Positions 1 through 7,566 are shown, numbered from the stretch's first letter. The stretch is 15,157 nt of DNA from an uncultured Clostridia bacterium (GCA_947166205.1 CAMVDI010000019.1:1-15157), one strand, 5' to 3'. Numbers and translations: made by a program. The notes: generated by a model from the letters alone, not told the origin.

Positions 1-297
1 CCAGTCTGCGGAAAAACCGGAATGTGCAAACACATAATCGTCAGATGAGTCTGCTTGGGGAATTCTCTGTTTGAAGAGCAGATGATGCCCCGGAAAACCG
101 GAAGTTAATCGGATTAAGGACATCACCCGAGTAGCACTTCGGTGATGCCCTTTTTCCATGATTCCACCAACCGAGCCACCCCGATTTTCCGGCAACTGAG
201 CCAGACGACCGTGTGAACGGAATGGTGGCCCGAGCTGTTCACGTCGCCAAGGTGAACCTTGAAAAAAGTAAACCCCTCGGCGGTGATGCCGAAGGGC
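1..297. other. Non-coding or unassigned stretch at the left edge
   Basis: I find no supportable gene here. On the minus strand a frame stays open from the tRNA terminator down to about position 123 and its translation looks protein-like (for example HLGDVNSSGHHSVHTVVWLS). The only available start, a TTG near 335, lies inside the terminator hairpin and has no ribosome binding site. The region also holds a small hairpin (CAAGG-TGAA-CCTTG, 248-261), a 10-bp direct repeat CGGTGATGCC at 140-149 and 281-290, and a repeated AAAACCGGAA near both ends of 12-107. It could be a decayed gene, a structured RNA or part of a dispersed repeat. Confidence 0.5.
118..155 (+). terminator. Possible plus-strand terminator
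   Basis: A 10-position stem with one A-C mismatch (118-127 with 141-150, arms GGACATCACC and GGTGATGCCC) is followed directly by TTTTT at 151-155. This fits a rho-independent terminator for a plus-strand transcript entering from the left of the window. No plus-strand gene is visible upstream, so its source is unknown. The stem could instead be part of a structured RNA. Confidence 0.4.
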
Positions 298-333
298 AAA
301 AAAAGTGGAAGCCCTTGATCTACAAGGGCTTCC
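298..333 (-). terminator. Terminator of the tRNA-Val transcript
   Basis: On the minus strand a perfect 11-bp stem (GGAAGCCCTTG with CAAGGGCTTCC, 307-317 and 323-333) with a 5-nt loop is followed by ACTTTTTTT. It begins only 4 nt beyond the CCA end of the tRNA, as expected for a single-tRNA transcript. Confidence 0.92.
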
Positions 334-336
334 AAG

Positions 337-412
337 TGGTGGTGACAGTTGGACTCGAACCAACGACCCCATCGATGTGAACGATGTGCTCTACCGACTG
401 AGCCATGCCACC
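337..412 (-). tRNA. tRNA-Val (anticodon CAC)
   Basis: A complete 76-nt cloverleaf can be folded by eye. The acceptor stem is GGTGGCA with TGTCACC (one G-T pair), the D stem GCTC/GAGC with loop AGTCGGTA, the anticodon stem CATCG/CGATG with loop TTCACAT, a 5-nt variable loop GGGTC, the T stem GTTGG/CCAAC with loop TTCGAGT, the discriminator A and an encoded CCA. The anticodon CAC reads the valine codon GTG. The gene has its own promoter at 530-558 and a terminator immediately downstream, so it appears to be a monocistronic tRNA unit. Confidence 0.97.
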
Positions 413-529
413 ATTTCTTCTGAGAACACAGCCCAACTGACCCGATAGCGGATACAAACCGCAGCCAGAATCAGAAGGAACCTTCCGCCGGACGGAGAAG
501 ACCATGTCATCCGCTTCCGAACAGATGGA

Positions 530-558
530 ATATTACCATGATTCAGCGGCTTCGTCAA
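530..558 (-). promoter_or_regulatory. Promoter of the tRNA-Val gene
   Basis: On the minus strand TTGACG (553-558) and TAATAT (530-535) are separated by exactly 17 bp, a near-consensus sigma-A promoter. The predicted start near 523 leaves a leader of about 110 nt before the mature tRNA 5' end. This leader would be removed by RNase P. I see no second tRNA in it. Confidence 0.8.
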
Positions 559-604
559 GTGTTTTTTTCTCTTCCGTAAGCGAGTCCTGTCTCCCCCGTC
601 CCGC

Positions 605-632
605 GTGCCGCGTCCGGATGGATCCGCGGCAC
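605..632 (-). other. Hairpin downstream of the P-II-like gene
   Basis: A perfect 8-bp inverted repeat (GTGCCGCG at 605-612, CGCGGCAC at 625-632) with a 12-nt loop lies 10 bp past the stop codon of the P-II-like gene. No T-run follows on the minus strand, so it may be a weak or factor-dependent terminator, or a structure protecting the 3' end. Confidence 0.4.
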
Positions 633-641
633 GGCCCGGAA

Positions 642-1397
642 TTATGGTTCGCTTTTCGTGACAGACTCCTCTTCCTCCGCTTCCTTTTCTTCCTTTTCTT
701 CCTCCTCATCCTCCGGCATCAGCCTGCGAAGCCCGGCAACGCTTTCCACCGGAAGCGCAAACACGATCGCGTGTGCGGGTGTGTCGATCCCCGTCTTGTC
801 CATGATGGCGCGCATAATCGCGTCTCTGTTGTTCCGGGCTGAGAGGATCAGAACCATATCCTTTTCTTCCGCCAGAGAGATTCCGCGAAATGCCTGATTC
901 AGCAGGTTGGCGGTTCCCTTTGCGTGGATCACCGTGCCGCCGCCCGCGCCGGCCTCACGGGCAGCCTTCATCACGTCATCGCTGTGTCCGTTTTCGCAGA
1001 TTGCCGTAATCAGCACATTCGGAAACTCCGTCTTCTGTTCCATCTTCGTCCCCTCTTCCCGTCGAATATCCCGGCCTTCCGTCAAAGCCTTCAGCGCGGT
1101 TTCTCCTCCAACAGCCTGTATCGGAATCCGCATGGCGATTCCGTTGCCGGGCATATTCAGGCCCATATCGGATATGCACCGGCGCATCGTCTTCTTCGCC
1201 CCGGTCTCCTCCAGCATGGCCCAGATCAGTGTTTTCCGGTTCTGCTCCAGGCCGATGCTCCTCAGAAAGTTCGAACTGGCGGTTCCTTCGCACGGAAAGG
1301 AAAAGGAGCTTTTTATGCCCGCCTCCCGCAGGAAAAGGCCGTAGCCGTCCGTCAGTTCTCTTGGAATAATCAGAATCAGCAGATTGACCGCGCTCAC
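642..1397 (-). CDS. Tandem P-II-like regulatory protein with acidic tail
   Basis: This 251-aa protein appears to be two P-II (GlnB)-like ferredoxin-fold domains in one chain. The first, about residues 1-97, ends NGIAMRIPIQAVGG. The second, about 125-222, has the family-like stretch AGGGTVIHAKG (151-161) and the closing strand AIVFALPVESVAGL. P-II proteins sense adenine nucleotides or 2-oxoglutarate and bind transporters or enzymes. The canonical long T-loop with its modifiable Tyr is not seen, so this is a divergent P-II-like member. The tail (229-245) is almost all Glu/Asp/Lys. The start is a GTG at 1397 preceded by AAAGGAGC at 7 nt; an upstream ATG at 1472 has no binding site. It follows the DUF1538 gene on the same strand with 118 bp between, so it probably regulates that membrane protein (inference). 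The family call is fairly sure, the ligand unknown. Confidence 0.8.
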   Translation of the reverse strand: MSAVNLLILIIPRELTDGYGLFLREAGIKSSFSFPCEGTASSNFLRSIGLEQNRKTLIWAMLEETGAKKTMRRCISDMGLNMPGNGIAMRIPIQAVGGETALKALTEGRDIRREEGTKMEQKTEFPNVLITAICENGHSDDVMKAAREAGAGGGTVIHAKGTANLLNQAFRGISLAEEKDMVLILSARNNRDAIMRAIMDKTGIDTPAHAIVFALPVESVAGLRRLMPEDEEEEKEEKEAEEEESVTKSEP

Positions 1398-1420
1398 TTT
1401 GCCGCTCCTTTCGCACGCGT

Positions 1421-1449
1421 CCGGTTTCCTTCTCTGATTCGGAAACCGG
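1421..1449 (-). other. Intercistronic hairpin between DUF1538 and P-II-like genes
   Basis: A 9-bp perfect inverted repeat (CCGGTTTCC at 1421-1429, GGAAACCGG at 1441-1449, 11-nt loop) sits in the 118-bp gap. It has no T-run, so I read it as an mRNA-processing or stabilising structure, or a weak attenuator between the two genes. Confidence 0.4.
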
Positions 1450-1515
1450 TCCGGCTGAAACAATTCAGGCACATCCCCGATCCGTGGGGAAAGATCCCCC
1501 GTTCATCATCCCGTT

Positions 1516-3075
1516 TTACATAAACTCGATGATCTCCTCGTATGCGGGCGCCAGCTGTTTAACCTTCTTCGGAGTACGGCTGCGGAACCGATAGAAGATT
1601 CCCAGCAGCTGAATGGCCAGCAGCGGGGTCATCGCCACCAGGGCGACCACCCCGAAGGCCGCCGCCACCACGTCCTCCCCCACGGTCTCGCAGGCGCCGA
1701 TCGCCAGCGGGAGCAGGAAGGTGGCGGTCATGGGACCGGAAGCCACGCCGCCGGAGTCAAAAGCGATCGCGGTAAATACCGGCGGGCAGAAAAACATCAG
1801 CAGGAAAGCCAGCGCGTACCCCGGAATCAGAAGATGAAGAATGGGGATCCCCAGCATAACTCTGGCCAGAGCCAGGCCCACAGAAAGGCTGACGCCGACG
1901 GAAAGGCTCAGTTTCAGCGCTTTCTTCGGAACGGCGCCGGCCGTCATCTCATAAACCTGCTGATTCAGCACAGCCACAGCCGGTTCCGCCGAAACGACAA
2001 ACCAGCCCATAATCATGCCGACAGGGATCAGAATCCAGGAATGGGCGGAATCCGCAAGGCTCTTTCCCAGAAAGTGTCCGACAGGCATGAAGCCCACGTT
2101 TACGCCGGTCAGGAACAGTGTCAGTCCGGCATAGGTATAGACAATACCCCATACGATCCGGCTCAGCTTGGCCCCTTTCAGATGCAGCGAGGAAAACTGG
2201 AAGATCAGGAAGAGCACGATCACAGGCAGCAGGGCCAGTCCCACTTCCTTCATGAAATGCGGTACGGCGGTCCAGAAACTCCGGAACAGCAGCACGGATG
2301 TTTCCGCTTTCGTCAGGAGGATCGGCGTACTTTCGCCGGAATCTGCATGGAACACGATGCTGAGGATCATCACCGAGAGAATCGGTCCCACGGAGCTGAG
2401 CGCCACCAGGCCGAAGGAATCCTTTTCAGCGCCTTTGTCCGCGCGCATGGAGGCGACGCCGGCGCCCAGCGCGAGAATGAATGGAACCGTCATGGGACCG
2501 GTCGTCACGCCGCCCGAGTCGAAGGCGACAGCCAGAAAGTTTTTGGGAACGAAAAAGGACAGCAGGAACGTCAGTCCGTAGGAAACCCCCAGCAGCAGGC
2601 GCAGGGGAATTCCGACCAGAATCCGCAGCAGGGCCAGGGCCAGGAAGATTCCTACCCCCAGGGCGACGGCGATGATGATCACCATGTTCGGGATCGCGCT
2701 CACCTGGGTCGCGAGAACCGTCAGATCGGGCTCCGCGATCGTAACCATCAGGCCCACGGCAAATCCTTCCGCCAGAACGATCCACAGCTTTTTGCTGCGG
2801 GTCATCGCGGAACCGATCGCTTCTCCGATCGGGGTCATCGCCATCTCGGCGCCAAGATTGAACAGTCCCATCCCCAGGATCAGGATGGCTGCGCCGAAAA
2901 TGAAACCCGCCAGCGCGTCACTGGGCATCGGCACGTATGCGAAGCAGAGCAGGGCAACCAGCACCACGATAGGGATCACGCTGGTGATGGCTTCCTGCCA
3001 TTTTTCTTCCAGCACCTTTCGAATGGAAAGAAGTCTGCGGGATATGCCAAGCCCGCTGAATCCTTTCACTGTCAC
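1516..3075 (-). CDS. DUF1538 family integral membrane protein, duplicated
   Basis: A 519-aa polytopic membrane protein of the DUF1538 family, whose function is unknown to me and is probably transport. It consists of two homologous halves. AFDSGGVTTGPMTVPFIL (184-201) recurs as AFDSGGVASGPMTATFLL (438-455), and AEPDLTVLATQV (114-125) recurs as AEPAVAVLNQQV (363-374), each about 250 residues apart. Most of the chain is hydrophobic helix, with short charged loops near 210-220 and 245-260. Conserved polar Asp-Ser-Gly-Gly and Ala-Glu-Pro motifs inside membrane segments look like a substrate or ion path. The GTG start at 3075 has AGGAGG 8 nt upstream. The P-II-like gene lies downstream in the same direction. 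No promoter is visible in the 130 bp before it, so it may be read through from the GH31 gene. Confidence 0.9.
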   Translation of the reverse strand: MTVKGFSGLGISRRLLSIRKVLEEKWQEAITSVIPIVVLVALLCFAYVPMPSDALAGFIFGAAILILGMGLFNLGAEMAMTPIGEAIGSAMTRSKKLWIVLAEGFAVGLMVTIAEPDLTVLATQVSAIPNMVIIIAVALGVGIFLALALLRILVGIPLRLLLGVSYGLTFLLSFFVPKNFLAVAFDSGGVTTGPMTVPFILALGAGVASMRADKGAEKDSFGLVALSSVGPILSVMILSIVFHADSGESTPILLTKAETSVLLFRSFWTAVPHFMKEVGLALLPVIVLFLIFQFSSLHLKGAKLSRIVWGIVYTYAGLTLFLTGVNVGFMPVGHFLGKSLADSAHSWILIPVGMIMGWFVVSAEPAVAVLNQQVYEMTAGAVPKKALKLSLSVGVSLSVGLALARVMLGIPILHLLIPGYALAFLLMFFCPPVFTAIAFDSGGVASGPMTATFLLPLAIGACETVGEDVVAAAFGVVALVAMTPLLAIQLLGIFYRFRSRTPKKVKQLAPAYEEIIEFM

Positions 3076-3128
3076 TTTCCTTTCCTCCTCACGACGGCGG
3101 TTTCTTCACCATCGGCTTCCGACCGGCT

Positions 3129-3168
3129 GCCGCCTCCGGGCGGCGTCGCCTGTCTTCCGGCCGGAAGA
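3129..3168. repeat. Two palindromes upstream of the DUF1538 gene
   Basis: GCCGCC-TCCG-GGCGGC (3129-3144) and the perfect 16-bp palindrome TCTTCCGGCCGGAAGA (3153-3168) lie side by side between the GH31 stop and the DUF1538 start. Neither is followed by a T-run. They could form leader structures or an operator. No -10 or -35 elements were recognised nearby. Confidence 0.5.
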
Positions 3169-3205
3169 GTCCGTTCTCTCCCCTGCCGGCGGAAAGCCCG
3201 CTCCA

Positions 3206-5275
3206 TCATCCACCGTGATTCTCCGTGTCCGGATCTGTCAGGATCCTTTTCCGGAAGGGCTCATTCGTTTCCTCCGCCCGAATCCGGACCAGTCCGTCCT
3301 CCAGGGACGGACACACGGAGATACCGTCATCCCGGTACAGGGTGTACTCCGCGGGGCCCTCCGTCCACCCGATCATGTACCGGGGGCTGTTCTCCGCTTC
3401 CTCCGTGTTCTGGCCCCCGGCGCACATGAGCACAGCGCTGTTTTTCCGGACAAAGAGCGGAAACTCGTGCAGCCGCATCCGAAGGAAATGGTCTCCCTTC
3501 TCCAGCGGCTCCAGGTCATAATCCTCGCCGGAGCGGAAGCGGATCATCAGCATGTCCTCCGGCAGATAGACATATCTGCCTTCCGCGTTGGGTTCATACA
3601 CCGGCGCAATCATGCAGCTCTCCCCCAGCATCAGCTGATCCTCGACGCGGATGGCCCGTTCGTCCTCCGGATAGTCAAAGGCCAGCGGACGGAAGTACAT
3701 CTCATCCCGGAGCGCGGCCTTCATGAACTCGCTGTACAGGAAAGGAAGCAGCGCGTACCGGACGGTCACGGTGTCCCGCATTTTCTCCCAGGACCTGAAA
3801 CGATAGATCTCCTGATCCCGGGTATGAAGCGCGGAATGGTTCCGCATCAGCGGCGTAAACACGCCCAGCTGGAGGAACCGGGCCAGCAGATCCTCGGTAA
3901 CGTTCTGGCCGAAACCGCCCAGGTCGCATCCGGTATACAGGAATCCGCACATATTCAGCCCCGGCAGCATCTGAAGCGCCAGGCGGATGTGGCTCCACCA
4001 GGAAAAATTGTCCCCCTGCCAGATGCCGCCGTCCCGATGCGCGCCGATGAAGGAGGATCGGGAGAAAAGGAGATAGCGGCGGTCTGGGCGGTATTCCCGG
4101 ATTCCGTCCGCGGTGGCCCGGGTCATGCCCGCGCCGTACAGGTTATGGACCCTGTCATGACGGATTCTCCCCTGCGGCGTCTGATGCCAGAAGCTGCGGT
4201 AGTCGTCCGGGTGATTCGCCATGGACTGGAAGGCACCGGCGATGCCCCACATTCCCTCATAATCGTCCGGATTGTTCCGCTGCTCCTCCGCCTTCCGGAA
4301 GCATTGCCCGATGGATTCCTCCGTAAAGAACAGCGCGGGCTCGTTCATGTCGTTCCAGAAGCCTTCAATTCCCTCATCCAGCAGCGGATGGTAAAGCCTT
4401 CCGAACCATTTGCGGGTCTTTTCGTTCAGAAAATCAGGAAAGCAGCAGTTTCCGGGCCAGACATAGGCTTTGAACAGGGTTCCGTCCTCCCGCCTGCAGA
4501 AAACGTCCTCCCTGAGTCCGGATTCGTAGGGCTCGTAATCTTTCTTCGCCAGGATGCCCGCGTCAATAATTGGGATCAGGCGGATCTTTTCCCGCTTCAT
4601 CTCCTTGTTGAAACGCTTCCAGTCCGGAAAGGCTTCCGGTTTCCAGGTGAAGTTCCGGTAGTTGACCATGTAGTCGATATCCAGGCATACGCCGTCCAGC
4701 GGGATGCCCCTTCTGCGGTGATTCTCAACGACGGAGCGCACCTCTTCCTCTCCCGCGTAGCCCCACCGGCTCTGGATGTATCCGAAAGCCCAGCGGGGCG
4801 GAGTATAGCTGGGGCCGATCAGACGCCGGAATTCGCGGGTCAGGGTCTTCGGATCCCTCCCCTCGATCAGGTAGACGTCCAGATCCCCGTTCTCTGAGGT
4901 GATCACCGCCTCGCTGTAATCCGTATCCCCCAGATCGAAGGTAACCATTCCTGGATCATCCAGAAACAGGCCGATCGTCCGGTCCTTCCGGAAGAAGATC
5001 AGGAAATTATGGGATCCGTAAAGGCTCTCCCGCTCCTCCGTATGGCAGAAAATATCGGTGTTCCACGCTTTGTACCTGTGTCCGCGTTTATTCATCCCCC
5101 GTACGGACTGCCCCAGGCCGAAAATCAGTTCATCCTCCGCCAGGGGAAGCCGGAAAATGACCTTTTTCCCTTCCCTTTCAACCCGGAAATACGGCATCTC
5201 TCCCTCGGAAACCCGGACGGACTGAACGGCCGCGCCGGTGAAAAAGGGATGCCCGAATGAATACCTGCGGATCAT
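3206..5275 (-). CDS. Glycoside hydrolase family 31 (alpha-glucosidase-like)
   Basis: A 689-aa GH31 enzyme, a retaining alpha-glycosidase (alpha-glucosidase, alpha-xylosidase or a relative). An N-terminal beta domain is followed by the (beta/alpha)8 barrel from about residue 160. Seen are the substrate-binding Asp in LDIDYM (198-203), the nucleophile Asp309 in WNDMNEP (307-313), RSSFIGAHRDGG (406-417), the likely acid/base Asp422 in QGDN (420-423) and the conserved MRNHSALHTRDQE (477-489). A beta-sandwich end follows. There is no signal peptide, so it should act in the cytoplasm on imported oligosaccharides. The ATG at 5275 has AAAGGA about 12 nt upstream. The gene starts only 34 bp past the terminator of the KDG operon and no separate promoter is seen. 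Exact substrate specificity cannot be read. Confidence 0.94.
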   Translation of the reverse strand: MIRRYSFGHPFFTGAAVQSVRVSEGEMPYFRVEREGKKVIFRLPLAEDELIFGLGQSVRGMNKRGHRYKAWNTDIFCHTEERESLYGSHNFLIFFRKDRTIGLFLDDPGMVTFDLGDTDYSEAVITSENGDLDVYLIEGRDPKTLTREFRRLIGPSYTPPRWAFGYIQSRWGYAGEEEVRSVVENHRRRGIPLDGVCLDIDYMVNYRNFTWKPEAFPDWKRFNKEMKREKIRLIPIIDAGILAKKDYEPYESGLREDVFCRREDGTLFKAYVWPGNCCFPDFLNEKTRKWFGRLYHPLLDEGIEGFWNDMNEPALFFTEESIGQCFRKAEEQRNNPDDYEGMWGIAGAFQSMANHPDDYRSFWHQTPQGRIRHDRVHNLYGAGMTRATADGIREYRPDRRYLLFSRSSFIGAHRDGGIWQGDNFSWWSHIRLALQMLPGLNMCGFLYTGCDLGGFGQNVTEDLLARFLQLGVFTPLMRNHSALHTRDQEIYRFRSWEKMRDTVTVRYALLPFLYSEFMKAALRDEMYFRPLAFDYPEDERAIRVEDQLMLGESCMIAPVYEPNAEGRYVYLPEDMLMIRFRSGEDYDLEPLEKGDHFLRMRLHEFPLFVRKNSAVLMCAGGQNTEEAENSPRYMIGWTEGPAEYTLYRDDGISVCPSLEDGLVRIRAEETNEPFRKRILTDPDTENHGG

Positions 5276-5309
5276 GGAACGCCGTCCTTTCTTTGCTCGT
5301 CAGGCTGCG

Positions 5310-5340
5310 AAAAAAAGGGAGCGCCCGCCAAGGCGCTCCC
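5310..5340 (-). terminator. Terminator after kdgK
   Basis: On the minus strand a perfect 9-bp stem (GGGAGCGCC with GGCGCTCCC, 5317-5325 and 5332-5340) and 6-nt loop is followed by TTTTTTT. It lies 13 bp beyond the kdgK stop and 34 bp before the GH31 start. It should end most eda-kdgK transcripts and allow the GH31 gene only partial read-through. Confidence 0.9.
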
Positions 5341-5353
5341 CTGAGGGCTTTGC

Positions 5354-6391
5354 TTACCGCTGTACGCGTCCGGTGCCGGAACCCTTCATGAGCGATTCGA
5401 CTTCCGCCGCGGTGACCCGGTTGTAATCCCCGGGAATCGTGTGCTTCAGGCAGGAGGCCGCCACCGCGAACTCCAGGGCGTCCTTCTCGCTGTCATAGGT
5501 GTTCAGGCCGTAGATCAGTCCGCCGCCGAAGCTGTCGCCGCCGCCGACCCGGTCCACGATATCCGTGATGCTGTACTTCCGGCTCAGGAAGAAATCCCTG
5601 CCGTTGTACAGGCACGCGCTCCAGTCGTTGTGATTGGCGCTTTTGCTCTCCCGCAGGGTGATGGCGACCCGTTTGATGTTCGGATACTTCGCCATGGCGC
5701 TGGAGGCGATCTTCTTGTACAGTTCCACGTCGATCTGGCCTTCCTGAACCGCGGAAGCGGATTCAGCGCTCAGGCCCAGGGACTTCTGGAAGTCTTCCTC
5801 GTTGGCGATCACGGTATCCACGTACTGAACCAGTTCGGTCATAACCTCATCGGCCTTCTTGCCGTATTTCCAGAGATTCTTGCGGTAGTTCAGGTCGCAG
5901 GAAACGTGAACGCCCATTTCCTTGGCCGCCTTCACGGCCTCCAGGCTCAGGTCCGCGGCGCCCTGGGAGATGGCGGGGGTGATTCCGGTCAGATGGAACC
6001 AGGTCGCGCCCTCAAACACCTTTTTCCAGTCGATGTCGCCGGCCTTCGCTTCCGCGATCGAGGAGCCCGCCCGGTCATAGATCACCTTGGAGGGCCGCTG
6101 AACCGCGCCGGTCTCAAGGTAATAGATTCCCAGCCGTCCGCCGTCCTTCCGGACGATTTTGCCGGTATCAACGCCAAAGCCGCGCAGCTCACGGATGCAG
6201 GCGTCCGCGATATCGTTCTTCGGCAGCACGGTCACAAAGGACGCGTCCATGCCGTAATTGGCCAGGCTCACGGCCACATTGGCCTCGCCGCCTCCGAAAG
6301 TGGCCTCCAGCACGGGGCTCTGGAAAAAGCGTTCATAAGCGGGGCTCTTCAGCCGCAGCATTATTTCACCAAAGGTAACTACCTTCGCCAT
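5354..6391 (-). CDS. kdgK: 2-keto-3-deoxygluconate kinase (PfkB family)
   Basis: A 345-aa ribokinase/PfkB-family sugar kinase that most likely phosphorylates 2-keto-3-deoxygluconate (KDG) to KDPG with ATP. Seen are the N-terminal PfkB signature GGGEANVA (33-40), DLNYRKNLW (166-174), the NEEDF loop (197-201) and the C-terminal ATP/anion-hole signature [12 protein letters not shown] (280-291) with catalytic Asp286. The length is normal for the family. I chose the ATG at 6391 because GAAGGAGGA precedes it by 9 nt and it gives the typical [14 protein letters not shown] start. A longer frame to 6433 has no binding site. The specific assignment rests on pairing with KDPG aldolase 87 bp upstream in the same operon. 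A 2-dehydro-3-deoxygalactonokinase role is a less likely alternative. Confidence 0.92.
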   Translation of the reverse strand: MAKVVTFGEIMLRLKSPAYERFFQSPVLEATFGGGEANVAVSLANYGMDASFVTVLPKNDIADACIRELRGFGVDTGKIVRKDGGRLGIYYLETGAVQRPSKVIYDRAGSSIAEAKAGDIDWKKVFEGATWFHLTGITPAISQGAADLSLEAVKAAKEMGVHVSCDLNYRKNLWKYGKKADEVMTELVQYVDTVIANEEDFQKSLGLSAESASAVQEGQIDVELYKKIASSAMAKYPNIKRVAITLRESKSANHNDWSACLYNGRDFFLSRKYSITDIVDRVGGGDSFGGGLIYGLNTYDSEKDALEFAVAASCLKHTIPGDYNRVTAAEVESLMKGSGTGRVQR

Positions 6392-6478
6392 GTTGATCAA
6401 TCCTCCTTCAGTCTGGTTCAATTCTGGGGTCATGTCTATGTGGAGTCGCGGAACAGGCCGCGTTTCCGCCGGAAAAGG

Positions 6479-7438
6479 TTACTTCTGCAGCAGATGGATG
6501 GCAAAGCCGGCAATCTCATCCTTCAGGTAGATGGCGGTCATCTTTCCGTTCTTGTAGCTGGCTTCGCTCTCGTCCACAAACTGGAACCCTCTCTGCTCAA
6601 GGTGCCATTTCGCCCGGGTGATGAAGTTCGTGGCCAGGGCGATATGTCCGTTCGTCCCCCTGAAGGGCTTTTTCATCATCTCAAAACCGGCGCCGACGAA
6701 GGTGGAGGAATTTCCGTCCTTGATCTCCCATCCAAGCAGCTTCGCGAACATCTTCGCGTCTTCCATGGCCTTCTCGGGGGATCCGCTGTTGATCCCCACG
6801 TGCCGGAGCTCCAGGCCCAGCATCTTGTTGACAGCGGAGCGGGTCAGCTCCGTGATCCGTCCCCAGTCCTTGGCCTCCACGGCGTCCTTCGGCACCATCC
6901 AGCTTCCGCCGCAGCACAGGATCTTCGGGAAGGAAAGATAATCCAGCATGTTGTTCTCGTTGACGCCGCCCGTGGGCATGAACCGCATGTCCCCGTAAGG
7001 AGCGGCCATGCTCTTGATCAGCTTGATGCCGCCCACGGCTTCCGCCGGGAAAACCTTGACCGCTTTCAGGCCGAAGCCGAGCGCGACCTCGATATCGGAC
7101 GGATTGCTGGTTCCGGGGCATACGGGAATTCCCTTGTCCACGCAGTATTTCACAACCGTGGGGTTCAGGCCGGGGCTCACGATCGCGGCGGCGCCGGCGT
7201 TCACCGCTCTGTCCACCTGGTCCGTGGTCAGCACGGTACCCGCGCACAGCAGAACGTCCGGAAGCTCCTCATGCACCCGGCGGATGGACTCCTCCGCGGC
7301 GGCGGTTCTGAAGGTGATCTCCGCCACAGGCAGCCCGCCCTCGGCCAGCGCCCTGCACAGCGGCACAGCGTCTTCCGCGTCGTTGATCGCGATGACAGGA
7401 ACCAGTCCCGCCAGAGAAAGCTTGTCCAAAAACTCCAT
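6479..7438 (-). CDS. eda: KDPG/KHG aldolase fused to a C-terminal VOC-like domain
   Basis: A 319-aa protein. Residues 1 to about 208 are a class I 2-keto-3-deoxy-6-phosphogluconate aldolase (KDPG to pyruvate plus glyceraldehyde 3-phosphate). Seen are the catalytic Glu40 in AEITFRT (39-45), AGTVLT (66-71), Schiff-base Lys128 in KAVKVFPAE (125-133), the phosphate loop MPTGGV (154-159) and GGSW (177-180). Ordinary Eda proteins end near 213 residues. Here about 110 more follow, beginning LELRHVGIN (209-217) and ending IAGFAIHLLQ, with the alternating strand/helix look of a glyoxalase/VOC (vicinal oxygen chelate) domain. His213 and His265 are possible metal ligands. The ATG at 7438 has GGGGAAGGA upstream. 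The extra domain's role is unknown. It is the first gene of the eda-kdgK operon, with a clear promoter. Confidence 0.93.
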   Translation of the reverse strand: MEFLDKLSLAGLVPVIAINDAEDAVPLCRALAEGGLPVAEITFRTAAAEESIRRVHEELPDVLLCAGTVLTTDQVDRAVNAGAAAIVSPGLNPTVVKYCVDKGIPVCPGTSNPSDIEVALGFGLKAVKVFPAEAVGGIKLIKSMAAPYGDMRFMPTGGVNENNMLDYLSFPKILCCGGSWMVPKDAVEAKDWGRITELTRSAVNKMLGLELRHVGINSGSPEKAMEDAKMFAKLLGWEIKDGNSSTFVGAGFEMMKKPFRGTNGHIALATNFITRAKWHLEQRGFQFVDESEASYKNGKMTAIYLKDEIAGFAIHLLQK

Positions 7439-7566
7439 GATAATCCTTCCCCTTTCAATCCTTCCGTTCTTCGGGTCCTTGCACTTTCCTGGATCCGTTC
7501 TTCCCGGCTTTCTCCGGCTCCGGGCTGTTCACCCCGGGTGTTCCGAAGGCGCTTGGAATCTTCTGA

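Noticed and set aside
298..412. tRNA gene as an integration site for a mobile element
   Set aside because: No integrase gene and no second copy of the tRNA 3' end in the window.
320..505. Open frame with ATG at 505 running through the tRNA on the minus strand
   Set aside because: Its translation (MAQSVEH..., GSSPTVTT) is just the tRNA-Val gene read as protein.
1834..3429. Long plus-strand frame opposite DUF1538, rich in His, Gln and Arg
   Set aside because: The His/Gln/Arg richness is what the antisense of a hydrophobic membrane-protein gene gives.
2672..4897. Very long plus-strand frame of over 700 codons opposite the GH31 gene
   Set aside because: It is a GC-driven antisense shadow of a clear GH31 gene with all catalytic motifs; no ribosome binding site or family motif.
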